NCBI GenBank assembly: GCA_029931535.1
Contig: JAQPZY010001625.1
Coordinates: 2,357,001-2,421,000, forward strand
Direction: 5' to 3'
Source: Margaritifera margaritifera
Taxonomy: Eukaryota > Mollusca > Bivalvia > Unionida > Margaritiferidae
DNA: 64,000 nt
A model generated the notes under the pieces. The model did no database searches, had not been told where the DNA came from, and saw only the letters and a list, made by a program, of their open reading frames with translations. Positions within the stretch are counted from its first letter, which is position 1. Each line of letters opens with the position of its first letter. The position numbers were made by a program, and so were the translations under genes. Below are positions 44,531 through 55,069 of this stretch, one piece after another.

Positions 44531-47280
44531 AGACAGAATAGTCCTGTCTCACCCTGAGAGCGAAGACAGGAAGATGAATTGTCAATTGTGGTGGACATAG
44601 GCGAGTTTCCAGAAGAATCAGATACATTGGATTCTTCTCATTTTTACTGCTATTGCATGGAGACATTGTGTCTTCTATTCATTTTGTTGATTTTTGGACA
44701 CAGAGAGTACATGCTACCCTTACTTAGGATATCTTTTAAGGATTTAATCACCAAAAGATATTTCTCAGAACAAACACTATTCTAAATTTAGGGAACACTC
44801 CAATTGTTTGCTTTTTTGTTGTCAAAAGGTCTGGTCATATAGTTTTACTTTTAATCCAGTTTCATATGTGGACATGGCGACCTTTTTGCTATTTGTAAAT
44901 TATATCATGATCGTTCTAGCTATAACACTGGCTGCGATTTAGCTATCAGATCAAAATGTGCTCAAATATAGTATAATTTGTACATTTTCTTATGGATTGT
45001 AGATGCAAACTAGAATTTCTTTTAGAGCATAGTATATTTCTCGTCATTAGTACATGTAAATATTAGGTAACTATTAAAGAATGTCCAAACTAATCAGAAG
45101 ATTGAAACATTGCATCAGTCAAATATACATTATTTTTATATTCACATATTGTTCATGAATACTGTGTACCTTGGCTGTATTTCCCTGATCTTGTTGACAT
45201 ATGCTTTTGACACAATGTCCACTTCAAATGCACAGTTCAAAATACAGAAAAGTGCTTTATCGGCATTATTCCCAAGATTGTACTAGTAACTTGTTTGTCA
45301 ACACTGTTGTACATATACCGATACATGAAGATCTGGTGGCGACGATTGCTCTGGCGGATTTCGCAAATTTCATCAGTCAGTTTTCAACATTTATATATCT
45401 TTACGTTTATCTTTGTTGCATAGTATCTAAGCAATGGTTTCTTATCACCAAGTATCGAGACGCATTATCTAGTATATGTATTAAGATGAAAACCATTCTG
45501 TCTTGACTGTTTTATCTGTATTGGGAAATTGCTTGTCTTAAGAATCCCTGGAATAGTTTTCCATAGGAGGTTTGTGTGGAGTCATTTTTCCATTTATCCT
45601 CTGCGGTATAGCATGTATCCTTCATGTACATTTATGAAAATGGTGTAATGATCAGAATCATCCACTCTTTAGCATACTGAGACAGTTTTTCTGCCTTTGT
45701 GCTTTCGCTCGGCGGCTTTTGTTCACATCCAAAATCTTAAGCTCTTGTTCAATTTTCAACCTTTCATGGATCTGTTTCACATTGTATTTCGGACAGTCGC
45801 TGGAGCACATTATGGTTCTATTTAACGTCAATCACCACAGCAGACAAGACACAACTTACCTCCAAACTTTGCTTAGAATATTTCTTTAGGTGTCAGTCTA
45901 CCTAGTACTTCTTCCAGTGAATCGCTTTTCTGTATTAAAAGCAGATACTTTAGGATTCATTTTCGTCGACTTAATCCTTGTTTTCATAGCAAGACATTAT
46001 TTTCTTTTAGAACAGTTTATTAAGTCTTTGACCATTTCTACTGCTATTGGATGTAGGATAATCATGGTTCTTTAAACTAGCAGTTGTTATGATAACCTAT
46101 CCGTTCCATATCTTACCAAACGTTCGTGGATACAATATCCGTTTATGTATTTCAGCGACCTTATAGGGATTATTTATGTTTTCGACACGATACCCACTTT
46201 TAATGCACAATACGGATCAGTGCTTTATCAGAATTAATTGGAAGAGTTTATGAGTCATTTTCTAATGTAGCCTGCTATCGATATGCTGAGATATCACGAC
46301 TGCTTCTTGTGGCGGCTGTGGCTATAGCGGCCTTAGCAATCGTAAATTTAAAAGGATTCACCAAAATATCTGAGAACAAACGCTATTCTAAATTTAGGGG
46401 ACTATCCCATTGTATTCTTTGTCGTTGACCTAAGGTTTGATCTTTACTTTTCGTTCAGTTTCATTTGGAATATAGCGACTTTTCTACTATTTGTAAACGT
46501 TTTAATGGTCGTTCTTGTCATAAAATTGCTTGCAAGTTCCCCCATCAGATCACAATAGGTTAAAATATAGTATAATGTGTACATTTTCTTTTGGCCTGTA
46601 GATGCAAATCGGAATTTCTTTTAGAGTATAGTATATTTTTTGTCCTTCTGTGTCTTCAAGGAAATATTAGAAACATTTTCAGAAATGTTTAATCTAATCA
46701 AAAGATTGAAAACTTGAATCAGTAAAATACACATTGTTGCTGCATTTACGGATTGTTGATGGATATTATGTGCTTTTATGTATTCCCCTGAATTTATAGA
46801 CATATCCACTTTTAATGCACAATTAAAAATACGGTAAAGGGCTTTGTCGGCATTATTCCCAAGTTTGTATAAGTTATTTTCTTGTCTACCCGGTTATACA
46901 AATCCCGATACATGAAAAAGTCTTCTGGTTGCGACGGTGGCTCTACTCTAGCGGCCTTCGCAAAGTTAAATTTCATCAATCAATTTAATACAATTTTCTT
47001 ATCTTCACGTCTATCTTTGTTGCATAGGATTTAAGCAATGGTTTCTTATCATCACGTATCGAGACGCATTATCTAGTCTATGTATTAAGGTGAAAGCATA
47101 AAGTTGATGTTTTGGACACGATACCCATTTTTAATGCATAATACAGTTAAGTGCTTTAGCAGCATTAATCCAAATAGTTTATGAGGTATTGTCTAATGTA
47201 GCCTGCTATAGATAAGCTGATATATGATGACTGCTTCTGGTGGCGGTTGTAGCTATAGCGGCCTTAGAAATCTTAAATTA

Positions 47281-47435
47281 TAGCGTATATACTCGCGTAT
47301 AGGTCGATACCAACTGCAAACTGCATAGACCCTGATCTGCCGTCACATAATGCGCCAGCAGATCTGGGTCTATGCAGTTTGTAAGGACTAATCAGTAAAC
47401 ATTTTGACGCGGATTATACGCGAGTATATACGGTA
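47281..47435 (+). mobile_element. Double-hairpin MITE, copy e, one hairpin lost
   Basis: Ends AGCGTATATACTCGCGTATA and CGCGAGTATATACGGTA match well. The CTGCATAGACC hairpin is intact, but the ACATAGACCC hairpin is missing between GTAAGGACTAATCAGTAA and ACATTTTGACGCGG. It lies within the kb-scale repeat. Confidence 0.92.
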
Positions 47436-47876
47436 TTCATATTTCTGAGAACAAACGCTATTCTAAATTTAAGGGACTATACCATTGTGTTCTTTTTCGT
47501 TGACCTAAGGTCTGATCTTTACTTTTCATTCAGCTTCATTTGGAAGATAGCAACTTTTCTGATATTTGTAAAGGTTACAATGATATATCTTGTGATAATA
47601 CTGCCTGCGATGTACCAATCAGATCACAATAGGTTCAACTAATGCTTATATTTTCTTTTGGACTATAGATGTAAATCGGAGTCACTTTTTGAGCATAGTA
47701 TATTGTTCGTCCTTTGCCGATACGTGAAGATGTCTTCTGACTGCAAAGGAGGCTATAGCAGCCTTCACAAGCTTATATTTCATCAATCAAATCATCAAAA
47801 TTTACATATCTTCACGTTTATCTTTGTTGCATAGCATTTAATCAGTGGTTTCTTATCATTAGGTACTAGGGGTGAA

Positions 47877-48115
47877 ACGATTCATCGATATATCGATGTA
47901 TGCCGTATCGATACACGTATCGATACAAGAGGTGAAGAATCGATACAAAACGATATCTACCCTATATAAGTTACTTTAATCTTCAGCAGTCATGAATAAT
48001 TAATTATTAGTCGTTTGCCTTATTCTTTAAACTGAGAATCGATAATGTATCGTATCCTAGGCTGTGTATCGTGAATCGTATCGATACGCGGCACAGGTGT
48101 ATCGTTTCACCACTA
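47877..48115. mobile_element. hAT-type MITE, copy 3
   Basis: 239 bp, starting TAGGGGTGAAACGATTC and ending ATCGTTTCACCACTA, with the perfect 8-bp duplication TTAGGTAC (47869-47876 and 48116-48123). Related repeat copies at about 45441-45465 and 47043-47066 carry the uninterrupted site (CTTATCATCACGTATCGAGA). Confidence 0.96.
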
Positions 48116-50380
48116 TTAGGTACCGAGATGCATTATCTAGTCTTTGTATCAAGGTGAAAAGTTTTCTGTCGATACTGGTTTATTACTCTTGAGTCATAGC
48201 TTATTTTAACATACCTTGGAATAGTTTTTTCGTTGGAAGTTTGTGTGGCGTCATTTTTTTCATTTATCCTCTGTGACATATAATGTACATATCATGCTTA
48301 GTTATGAGTACATTGTAATGATTGCAACCAATCGCCTCTGAGACACAATCAGCCAGTTTTCTTTTCTTGCCTGCTTTTCGTCGGAGACGTGGTCGGCGTC
48401 CACAATCGTAAGTTCTTGTTCATTTGCTACGTCTCACGGTTCCGCTTTACTTGGTATTTCAGACAGTCGCTGTAGCACATTATGGTTCTATTTTAATACC
48501 AGTCACCACAGATAACCTCCAAACTTTGCTTAGAATATTTCTTTAAGGTTTTAGTTTACCTAGTATGTTTCCGAAAATACACTTTTCTACATTAAAAGCA
48601 GGTGATTTACGATTCGTTTTCGTCGACTTAATCCTTGTTTTCATAGCAAAACATATTTTCTTTTAGATCAGTATCATATGGCTTTGACCATATCTACTGA
48701 TATTGCATGTAATATTATGACATAATGACGGTCCTTTAAACCAGCAGCTGTTATGACAATATATCAGTTCCATATATCTCTAAACGTTCGTGGATACTAT
48801 ATCCTGTTTGTTTTTTTGTTTGTTTTCTTTCTTTTTTTTATTGAGTGACTTTTTAGAGATATTGTATGCTTTCGACATGATACCCTCCGACGCTGTGAGA
48901 CATTATAGTTCTATTGAATGCCAATCATTATAGCCGGCAAGATGCAGCTCTTTTCCAACCCTTGCTTACAATTTTTGTTTTTAATTGTTAGTCCACATTG
49001 TATTTCTGCTAACAAACACTTTTTTCTTATTAACAGCAGATCATTTAGGATAGATTTCCATCGTCTTAATTCCTATTTTCATACCAAATTTTATTGGTTT
49101 CTTTCCGTTCAGTTTTCGACACCTTCGATCATTTCTTCTGCTATTTCCATATTTGTAAAAAATCGTTCTTTAAATTAACAGTTGTTATGATTAACCTTTC
49201 AATTCCATATATGTCCATACATTATAATCGATTGCACATGTAATTAGGTTTTAGGATACTCTTTTGTTTGTAGTTAGGTATCTTCTCGATTAAATTAGCG
49301 AATAAGATTCATTAGGAATATCTCGACAATCGAAATAGATGTTCAGTTAAGTAAGTATAAAATTATCTTCGATTACATTTACAAATCCTGTGTGGAGACC
49401 TTGTGTTGATTTTCAGAGACACCGTGTACCTTCCTAGGATATCTTTTAAAGATTTAATCACCAACATATTTCTGAGGACAGAGGCTTATTAAAATTTAGG
49501 AGACTATCCCATAGTGTGCTTTCTCGTTGACTTAAGATCTGGTCTTTACTTTTAATTTTGTTTCATATGGCAGATGGCGACTTTTCTAATATTTGTAAAG
49601 GTTATAATAATCATTCTTGCGATAACATTTGCTGCGATTTACCTATTAGAAATGTGTTTAAGTATAGTAATAATTTGTACATTGTCTTGTGGACTGTAAA
49701 TGCAAATCGGAATATCATTTAGAGGATAATATATATTTCGTCCTTCGGTGTGTTCAAGTAATTATTAAAAAATATTCAATAATGTCCAAACTTATCAAAG
49801 GATACAAAAATTGCATTAGTATAATACGTACTGTTCGTACATTGACGAAATCTTCATGGATACTATGTGTTTTTTTAATATATTTTTTCTTGATTTCTTT
49901 AGGTATGTGCTTTATATTGAATTTTTTTTTTTTTTTAAATAAATCTTTTTTTTATGATTTTTTTTTCTTTTTTTTCTGTCCTAATTGATTTATCGATAGG
50001 GTGATTTATTTTGTAACCAGGCATCTTCGTAAAGATTTTCACAGGAAGTTGTGTTGAATAAATTCTATACTTATCGTCTGCTACATAACGTATATTTCGA
50101 CGTCGTAAATCATTATCATCATTCACCAACTGAGGTCAAATGAGTCAGTTTCCTTTTCTCGCCTGCTTTTCCAGTAGCGAGATATGGATATTTCCTCTCG
50201 TCGGTGGCAAAGGCTGCGTCCGCAGTTATTAAGTTATTGCTCGTTTTGTTCAATTTCTCATGAATCCACATTACTTGCTAAGGGCCCAGGAAACATTTTC
50301 CCAAGCACTCGTCCCTGTCCTCATTGTACTAAACACAGTACACTTCTTCACTACACTGATTACGCTTTTACTAATGAACC

Positions 50381-51423
50381 ACAGGTACCTGATGCAAGCT
50401 TGATACTAAAATGTGCCAAAAACCATAAAAATAGTATTTTCTAATACATGGCTCCTTAGATAAACATATAATAAGAGACAAGGTGTGTAACTCCAGAAAT
50501 TGCAGTTGCACACATATCCCTCTATTTATTAGTGGTGTTCACATTTACAGTGAAACCTTTCAGTAATGTAGGTGTCATAATTTTCCTTTTGAATGAGCTA
50601 TCACACATCTTTATGAGTTAGATATGACAGAAGTTAACAGACAGAAGATGTCAGAATTTTATGACTTTCGTCTGGTCAGACATTGTTACGCTTGCCACCT
50701 TATACCAGTATTTTCAAGACTGTGCAGCTTTATGGATACATTGTCACGCCAAAGTAAAGACGCCAGCAGATATTTATATAAGTATGTTATTACTTTTCAC
50801 AAGAAAAATGTAGGTAACTTGCATTGGAAAGAAAAATTCCAACCGTCTGAATTTCCACCAACTTTTGTAGTAAATGACCCATTTTGGTCAAACCTCCATT
50901 TTAGAGAGCTACAGACAGACGCTAAAAGAAGGAAGATTGCTGATTGTCCAAAAGAATTGGAACATTTCTGCATTGTGTGAGATTTAGTGTGAATTGGCTG
51001 AGACACTTAAAATGCTCATTTCGAATGTAAATTGGCAACATTTGTCTTGTTAAAAGTAAGTACATGTTTATATAAATATCTACTGGCATCTTCCCTTGGG
51101 CATGATAATGTATCAATAAAACTTCTGTCTTGAAAATCCCGATGATCTGCGGCAACGGTCGGTAACATGCATAATCAGGTGAAAAATCAAACAAATTTTG
51201 ACATTCTCTGTCTCTTAACTCCGTAGAGGTCTGGCTCATAAAGATGTGTGATAGCTTATTGAAAGGGAGTCTTTCTCCACATTAAAATGACGCTTACTTT
51301 ACTGAAAAGTGTCACTGTAAATGCAACCATGATTAGGAAATCGAGGGCTAAGTGTGAAACTGCAACATAATAATGCTCATAATATTTACCCATTTTAGTA
51401 TCAAGCTTTCATCAGGATCCTGT
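50381..51423. mobile_element. 1.04-kb element with about 200-bp imperfect inverted ends
   Basis: Left ACAGGTACCTGATGCAAGCT...TTGATACTAAAATG pairs with the right end ACAGGATCCTGATGAAAGCT. Further in, CATTTACAGTGA.AC.TTTCAGTAA.GTA and GCTATCACACATCTTTATGA are mirrored at about 51240-51327. The centre holds the ORF at 50624-50980. It could be a long-TIR DNA element, a foldback element or an inverted segmental duplication. No target duplication was found. Confidence 0.75.
50624..50980 (+). CDS. Unidentified 118-codon ORF in the inverted-repeat element
   Basis: Starts MTEVNRQKMSEFYDFRLVRH and continues with a Cys/His pair (HCYACH), then KFQPSEFPPTFVVNDPFW, and ends KRRKIADCPKELEHFCIV. It occupies the non-palindromic centre between the inverted ends. 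Composition is protein-like, not repeat-derived, and it has no internal stop. I do not recognise a family. It may be an exon fragment captured by the element or part of the element's own gene. Confidence 0.4.
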   Translation: MTEVNRQKMSEFYDFRLVRHCYACHLIPVFSRLCSFMDTLSRQSKDASRYLYKYVITFHKKNVGNLHWKEKFQPSEFPPTFVVNDPFWSNLHFRELQTDAKRRKIADCPKELEHFCIV

Positions 51424-51559
51424 ATAAAAAAAAATGAAATTGTTTCTATTGCAACATGTTCTAGACTGACAAGTATGTAAATTAGGCATATGCTATTATA
51501 ACTGACGGCGCTTGTTAAGTGTAGAAAATGCACTCCGATTTATTCTCAAGGTGCAAATC

Positions 51560-51640
51560 TGCATTTACTCGGCCCAGGGACGAGTACATACTAAAGTTGT
51601 ACTCGGCCCAGCCAGTTTTTACCCGGCCAGGACGAGTGGA
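51560..51640. repeat. ACTCGGCCCA motifs with short inverted copies
   Basis: ACTCGGCCCAG(GG)ACGAGTA, GTACTCGGCCCAGCC and CCCGGCCAGGACGAGT occur within 80 bp. The 10-mer is the core of the 16-bp satellite at 12050-12196. Confidence 0.5.
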
Positions 51641-51849
51641 CGAGTGGTTTTCCTCAGCCCTGAACTTGCTACATTTGATTCAAGCTGCGGGACATTATGG
51701 CTCTAAATTGACTAGCAAACACTATGGCAAGCGAAAAACAACGCTACGACTACCACTGTTTAAAATATCTCGTTAGGGAACTTATTATTTCTAAGAACAA
51801 GACCTTTTATGGATTTAGGGGAATATCCGACGGTGTTTATTGTCATAAT

Positions 51850-52540
51850 ACACCCCATTGTATTTGCACAAGGTAAACAATTGTTCTCTGAAATAAAAGT
51901 TATCTAAAAGAGAACAATAATAATAATAACAATATTGTATTATTTAACCCACGTGAAACTCACTTGTTTGTATGTACTGCGTGCTACAGTAAACAATGAT
52001 TCACTCGTGAAGGATTTCCTTTTCTTAATAATGGTGAAATAGAAAGAAAAAAACCCCAACAATTATTTAATTAAGGGAATAACGAATTCCTATTAACCAA
52101 GGTAGGGCTCATGTTGCGCTATAACTTTAACAACAAGACTTACACGTAACCAATTGTATTTTGAAAATAAGAGGGGTGTACACTAACACCTAAAGGGTAA
52201 CCTAAGAGGTCCCTTAACGAACCAATTCTGAAAGCAATCGGGGGTTACCGGCATGTTATATAGTACACGGAGAGGATACACGTAACACCGAGATAATATT
52301 TGTGGTGAAGCAACAGTAACATTAGAAAATTTCTCTGGTCACAGATCGACACACGTCCATTAACATGGCATCCTTAAAAAAAATTAACTTCTGCGCATGG
52401 CCATGCGATGTGCACAAGTGGACCGTGTCTTATTGACAATTAGCCACTCTGTGGGAGGATGTATTCACATCGGACGGACGAGGTTTTCGATACAATAAAA
52501 GGTAAAGCTGCGCAATAGCGACGGTTAAGATATTGCTGCT
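51850..52540. other. No gene seen
   Basis: No repeat or protein signature recognised. Confidence 0.4.
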
Positions 52541-52543
52541 ATT

Positions 52544-52627
52544 AAATCTCACATTAGTACTTTTAGTGAGAATTAGTGACTCACCCTGGAATCTCACATT
52601 AGTACTTGTGGTGAGAACTAGTGAGTA
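52544..52627. repeat. Two direct copies of about 46 bp
   Basis: AATCTCACATTAGTACTT then (T/G)(T/G)(A/G)GTGAGAA(T/C)TAGTGA occurs twice in succession. Confidence 0.85.
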
Positions 52628-52764
52628 TGTATTTTAAATATCTTGTTCTGTCAATCAGTTTACACAATCATGGCTCAACATAGTTTGAGTGATTTGATCA
52701 TTATATGCAGTAAGGTGAATTCTTTCCAAGTTCAGAATAAGTGGCTAAAAAAACATTTAGATGG

Positions 52765-53000
52765 TGCAAATTCTAAACACAATTAGAAGCAGGGAATTTC
52801 AAAGCAAATGCTTAGAATACATTGTTTGGCTGGAAATTAACATGACTCACAGAAGCTGTGCAAAGTTTGTCATGCCTCAAAAACATCAAATGCCTTTGCT
52901 AAAGATGGTGCAAGTTTTTAATTTGAAGATTTTCTTGTACCAACATCAGGGCAAGAAAAATATCCTCAAAACTAGATTTGCTGTTTTTAAGTGTTTTAAA
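52765..53000 (+). pseudogene. Fragment of a hAT-type N-terminal zinc finger
   Basis: One frame starts KCLEYIVWLEINMTH. A shifted frame then reads DSQKLCKVCHASKTSNAFAK followed by DGASF. This is the W-L-x(n)-C-x2-C...SNAF...G..F pattern of the zinc finger before hAT-like transposases. A frameshift and a stop break it, and no catalytic part follows. Confidence 0.6.
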
Positions 53001-53222
53001 TATAATTATTTTGTGTTTTACGTGTTGGATGATGTATGTCCAAGATGAGTATATAATATAAATTGCTTTAGGATCACCCATTCTATCTTTCCCTTTTGCA
53101 AGGGTTGTAAGTATTGGAGAAAAGAGAAAGGAAGATGCATAGCAAAACCGTATCAGCCAAATTCTCAGAAGTAAGTAAGAAATGAGAACAGGTTAAAAGT
53201 ATTTGGTTGCGGGTGGGGTGAA

Positions 53223-53411
53223 ATGACAATATTGATAAATAATCACCAGCGTGATAGACCATCTGTGATACGTAGCACCAGAGACGGCAATGTTAAAACA
53301 TCTTTCATATATTCGATATCAATATCATTATTCGCCGGAGATGAAATTCAGTTTGAAGGACTCAACATCTATCCGTACGGGCACTTGATTTTCTTTGGCG
53401 TTTGTGTTTAA
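53223..53411 (+). CDS. Island ORF0, unidentified, 62 codons
   Basis: First open frame of a compact cluster. It looks beta-strand rich (SFIYSISISLFAGDEIQFEG, then LNIYPYGHLIFFG). It ends 22 bases before the start of the next ORF. It could be the damaged 3' end of a longer protein, since an adjacent frame stays open to a TGATG that overlaps the next start. Confidence 0.4.
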   Translation: MTILINNHQRDRPSVIRSTRDGNVKTSFIYSISISLFAGDEIQFEGLNIYPYGHLIFFGVCV

Positions 53412-53433
53412 GATTTATTATTGCATATATGTG

Positions 53434-53865
53434 ATGAATTCTGAACAGTCACGGGATGATGATGTTGCGGAATGTAATGATGACGAGGTGCTGGTTCAGC
53501 TGGGAGGGCGTGTCAACATCGATAGTGATTTTGTACCGCTTGTTGATGAATATCTGCGTGACAACGGCGTGAATGGACCTTCATATACGCTCAAATATAA
53601 TCTACGCGAGCGCCAGATAGAAATCGACCGTTGGGACCACCCCGATGTCTTAATACCGCCTCGAGGTCAGCTTGGAATCATCGCATTAGCACGTGAAAAC
53701 GCCCGGTCACTGACTACACCATCGGGCATGAAAACATCCAGGGATTGTTGCTACAACGATGAAGTGGAATTCACCGACAAATCCACCGCGACAAAATTCT
53801 CCGTCAATTATATCGAACCACCAACAATAACTCGACCGGTCAAAAAAAAAACAAACACAGAATGA
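53434..53865 (+). CDS. Island ORF1, unidentified, 143 codons, intact
   Basis: Starts MNSEQSRDDDVAECNDDEVL. The middle contains GGRVNIDSDFVPLVDEYLRD and DRWDHPDVLIPPRGQLGII, and the C-terminal part has FTDKSTATKFSVNYIEPP. It has no internal stop and uses many CGN arginine codons and CpGs, unlike surrounding DNA. Its TGA overlaps the ATG of ORF2 as ATGA. I do not recognise the family. The length, lack of introns and coupling suggest a small structural or accessory protein of a virus-like or complex mobile element. Confidence 0.6.
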   Translation: MNSEQSRDDDVAECNDDEVLVQLGGRVNIDSDFVPLVDEYLRDNGVNGPSYTLKYNLRERQIEIDRWDHPDVLIPPRGQLGIIALARENARSLTTPSGMKTSRDCCYNDEVEFTDKSTATKFSVNYIEPPTITRPVKKKTNTE

Positions 53866-54172
53866 TATCCACCAAAAACGCCCTTGTCCGTGTAACAGTT
53901 CTGGACAAAGACGATCGTTAAAAGTACAAAGCAAGCAAAGGTGTAATCGGTGTATTTCTAGGTAAACCTGGAAGCATGCAACCAATCGCCGGAGACATAA
54001 GTATTCCCCAGGAAAATATTTTTCCTATGATTGCATGGCACTTGTACCAGTGAAGGAAACAAATTGGTTAGAAGTGCGTGTGCGTGTTGAACCCTGCCGC
54101 GATGCGTCTGGACAAGGCCTGCCCGTCGAGAAATTGTACTTCGAGGTGACGTTATTAATAGAAGAACTATGA
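53862..54172 (+). pseudogene. Island ORF2, unidentified, one stop and one frameshift
   Basis: It opens with the ATG of the ATGA overlap and reads MISTKNALVRVTVLDKDDR before a TAA. The same frame continues with KGVIGVFLGKPGSMQPIAGD until about 54025. There the protein-like signal moves to another frame, MALVPVKETNWLEVRVRVEP and onward to LYFEVTLLIEEL, closing at TGA 54170-54172. That TGA again overlaps an ATG (54169). About 100 codons in all. Two breaks imply it is no longer functional here. Confidence 0.5.
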
Positions 54173-54837
54173 CAGACCCTCAAAGCTACCGACAAGAAAA
54201 ATAATCGAAGCGGAACAACAGCCGCGAAATGAAATCACAAATAAAAACCGTTGTACTCGCGAAATATAAATTATTGTATGTTGTCGTAGATGCTATTTGC
54301 GGAATCGGCGCCGCGAACACCGTTGGCCTTAGTGTTTCTGGAATTGCGACTACTGATACTAGCATAGGTACGTCTGTCGGATTTGCCGTTGGGTCCATAT
54401 CGATAGCAACTGGTGTGGCTGGCGGCACCGGTAAAATAATGTCATTACGGCGGCATAAACGAATACGTGTCTATTTAGAACTTATCGCGGCAGCCCAAAG
54501 CAGTCACAGCACAATTGCCAAGCTGTACTCGGTGGCCATCGAAGATAAAACGATTACCATGGCAGAGTTTGAGACCGTGTTGGTGGAAATGGAAAACTTC
54601 CGACAATTCCGCGCGCAGATTCCAAACCGCGGCGCGGCGCGGAGACAAAACCGACACAGGCAATTGATTTGCAGGAGGTTACATGGGGTTTTCTCGCGGG
54701 AGGCCTCCCGCGGGCGATCACCTAAATCGTGCGCGACTCTGGACCCGTGTTTTGTCACAAACGGGGATTTATCGCGGCACATGTGCGTTTGCCGCGTGGA
54801 TAAAATTGGGGAGGGGGGCGGGGAGAGAAGGAGTTAA
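54169..54837 (+). pseudogene. Island ORF3, Gly/Ala-rich hydrophobic protein, one early stop
   Basis: It starts at the second ATGA overlap, has a TAA at codon 12, then stays open (with an internal ATG at 54229) for over 200 codons. A Gly/Ala/Val-rich hydrophobic region (VDAICGIGAANTVGLSVSG, then VGFAVGSISIATGVAGGTG) could cross a membrane. A basic RRHKRIRVYLE and a helical segment KLYSVAIEDKTITMAEFETV then VLVEMENFRQFRAQI follow. The tail beyond about residue 135 is low-complexity and Arg-rich and may be out of the original frame. A hydrophobic module followed by an EF-x3-L-x-E-x-E helix is a pattern I associate with uncharacterised element-borne proteins in invertebrates; that is recollection, not proof. 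Confidence 0.5.
54692..54709. repeat. Perfect 18-bp GC palindrome
   Basis: CGCGGGAGGCCTCCCGCG, inside the distal part of ORF3. It could form a strong hairpin. Confidence 0.9.
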
Positions 54838-54839
54838 CC

Positions 54840-55068
54840 CTGATCAGTTACCCGGGTCTCAAACTGCCATTCTCACGATACTTATGTCTATGTCTATGTT
54901 CACAACTCAGCTAAAACTTAAACCCCTTGAACTCTCTTATGTTTATGGTTAAAGTGTGTCTATAAACACTACCTATCCTTGCCTTGCTTGTGTGTGATAG
55001 TGTGTTTGTATGTATGTAAGTATCCTTTTTGCTAGATAGTAGGTGTGGGGTTTTTAGTCTCAACATAA
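54840..55068. other. No gene seen; small TG-rich run
   Basis: Flank of the ORF island; no terminal repeat recognised. Confidence 0.4.
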
Positions 55069-55069
55069 G

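Larger units (their letters stand above)
44570..50200. repeat. Kilobase-scale diverged tandem repeat region
   Basis: Modules recur in order at intervals of about 1.1-2 kb. Module A (CTATTCTAAATTTAGGG) is at 44777, 46383 and 47458, and degenerate near 49486 and 51813. Module C (GCGACTTTTCTA then TATTTGTAAA) is near 44877, 46478, 47549 and 49576. Module B (GCACATTATGGTTCTATTT) is at 45805, 48475 and 48899. Many point differences indicate an old expansion. No frame is conserved across copies, so I see no gene family. Confidence 0.75.

Noticed and set aside
53223..53411. C1q-like domain in ORF0
   Set aside because: The beta-rich look and a GDEI motif are suggestive only; the conserved aromatic pattern of the family is not present.
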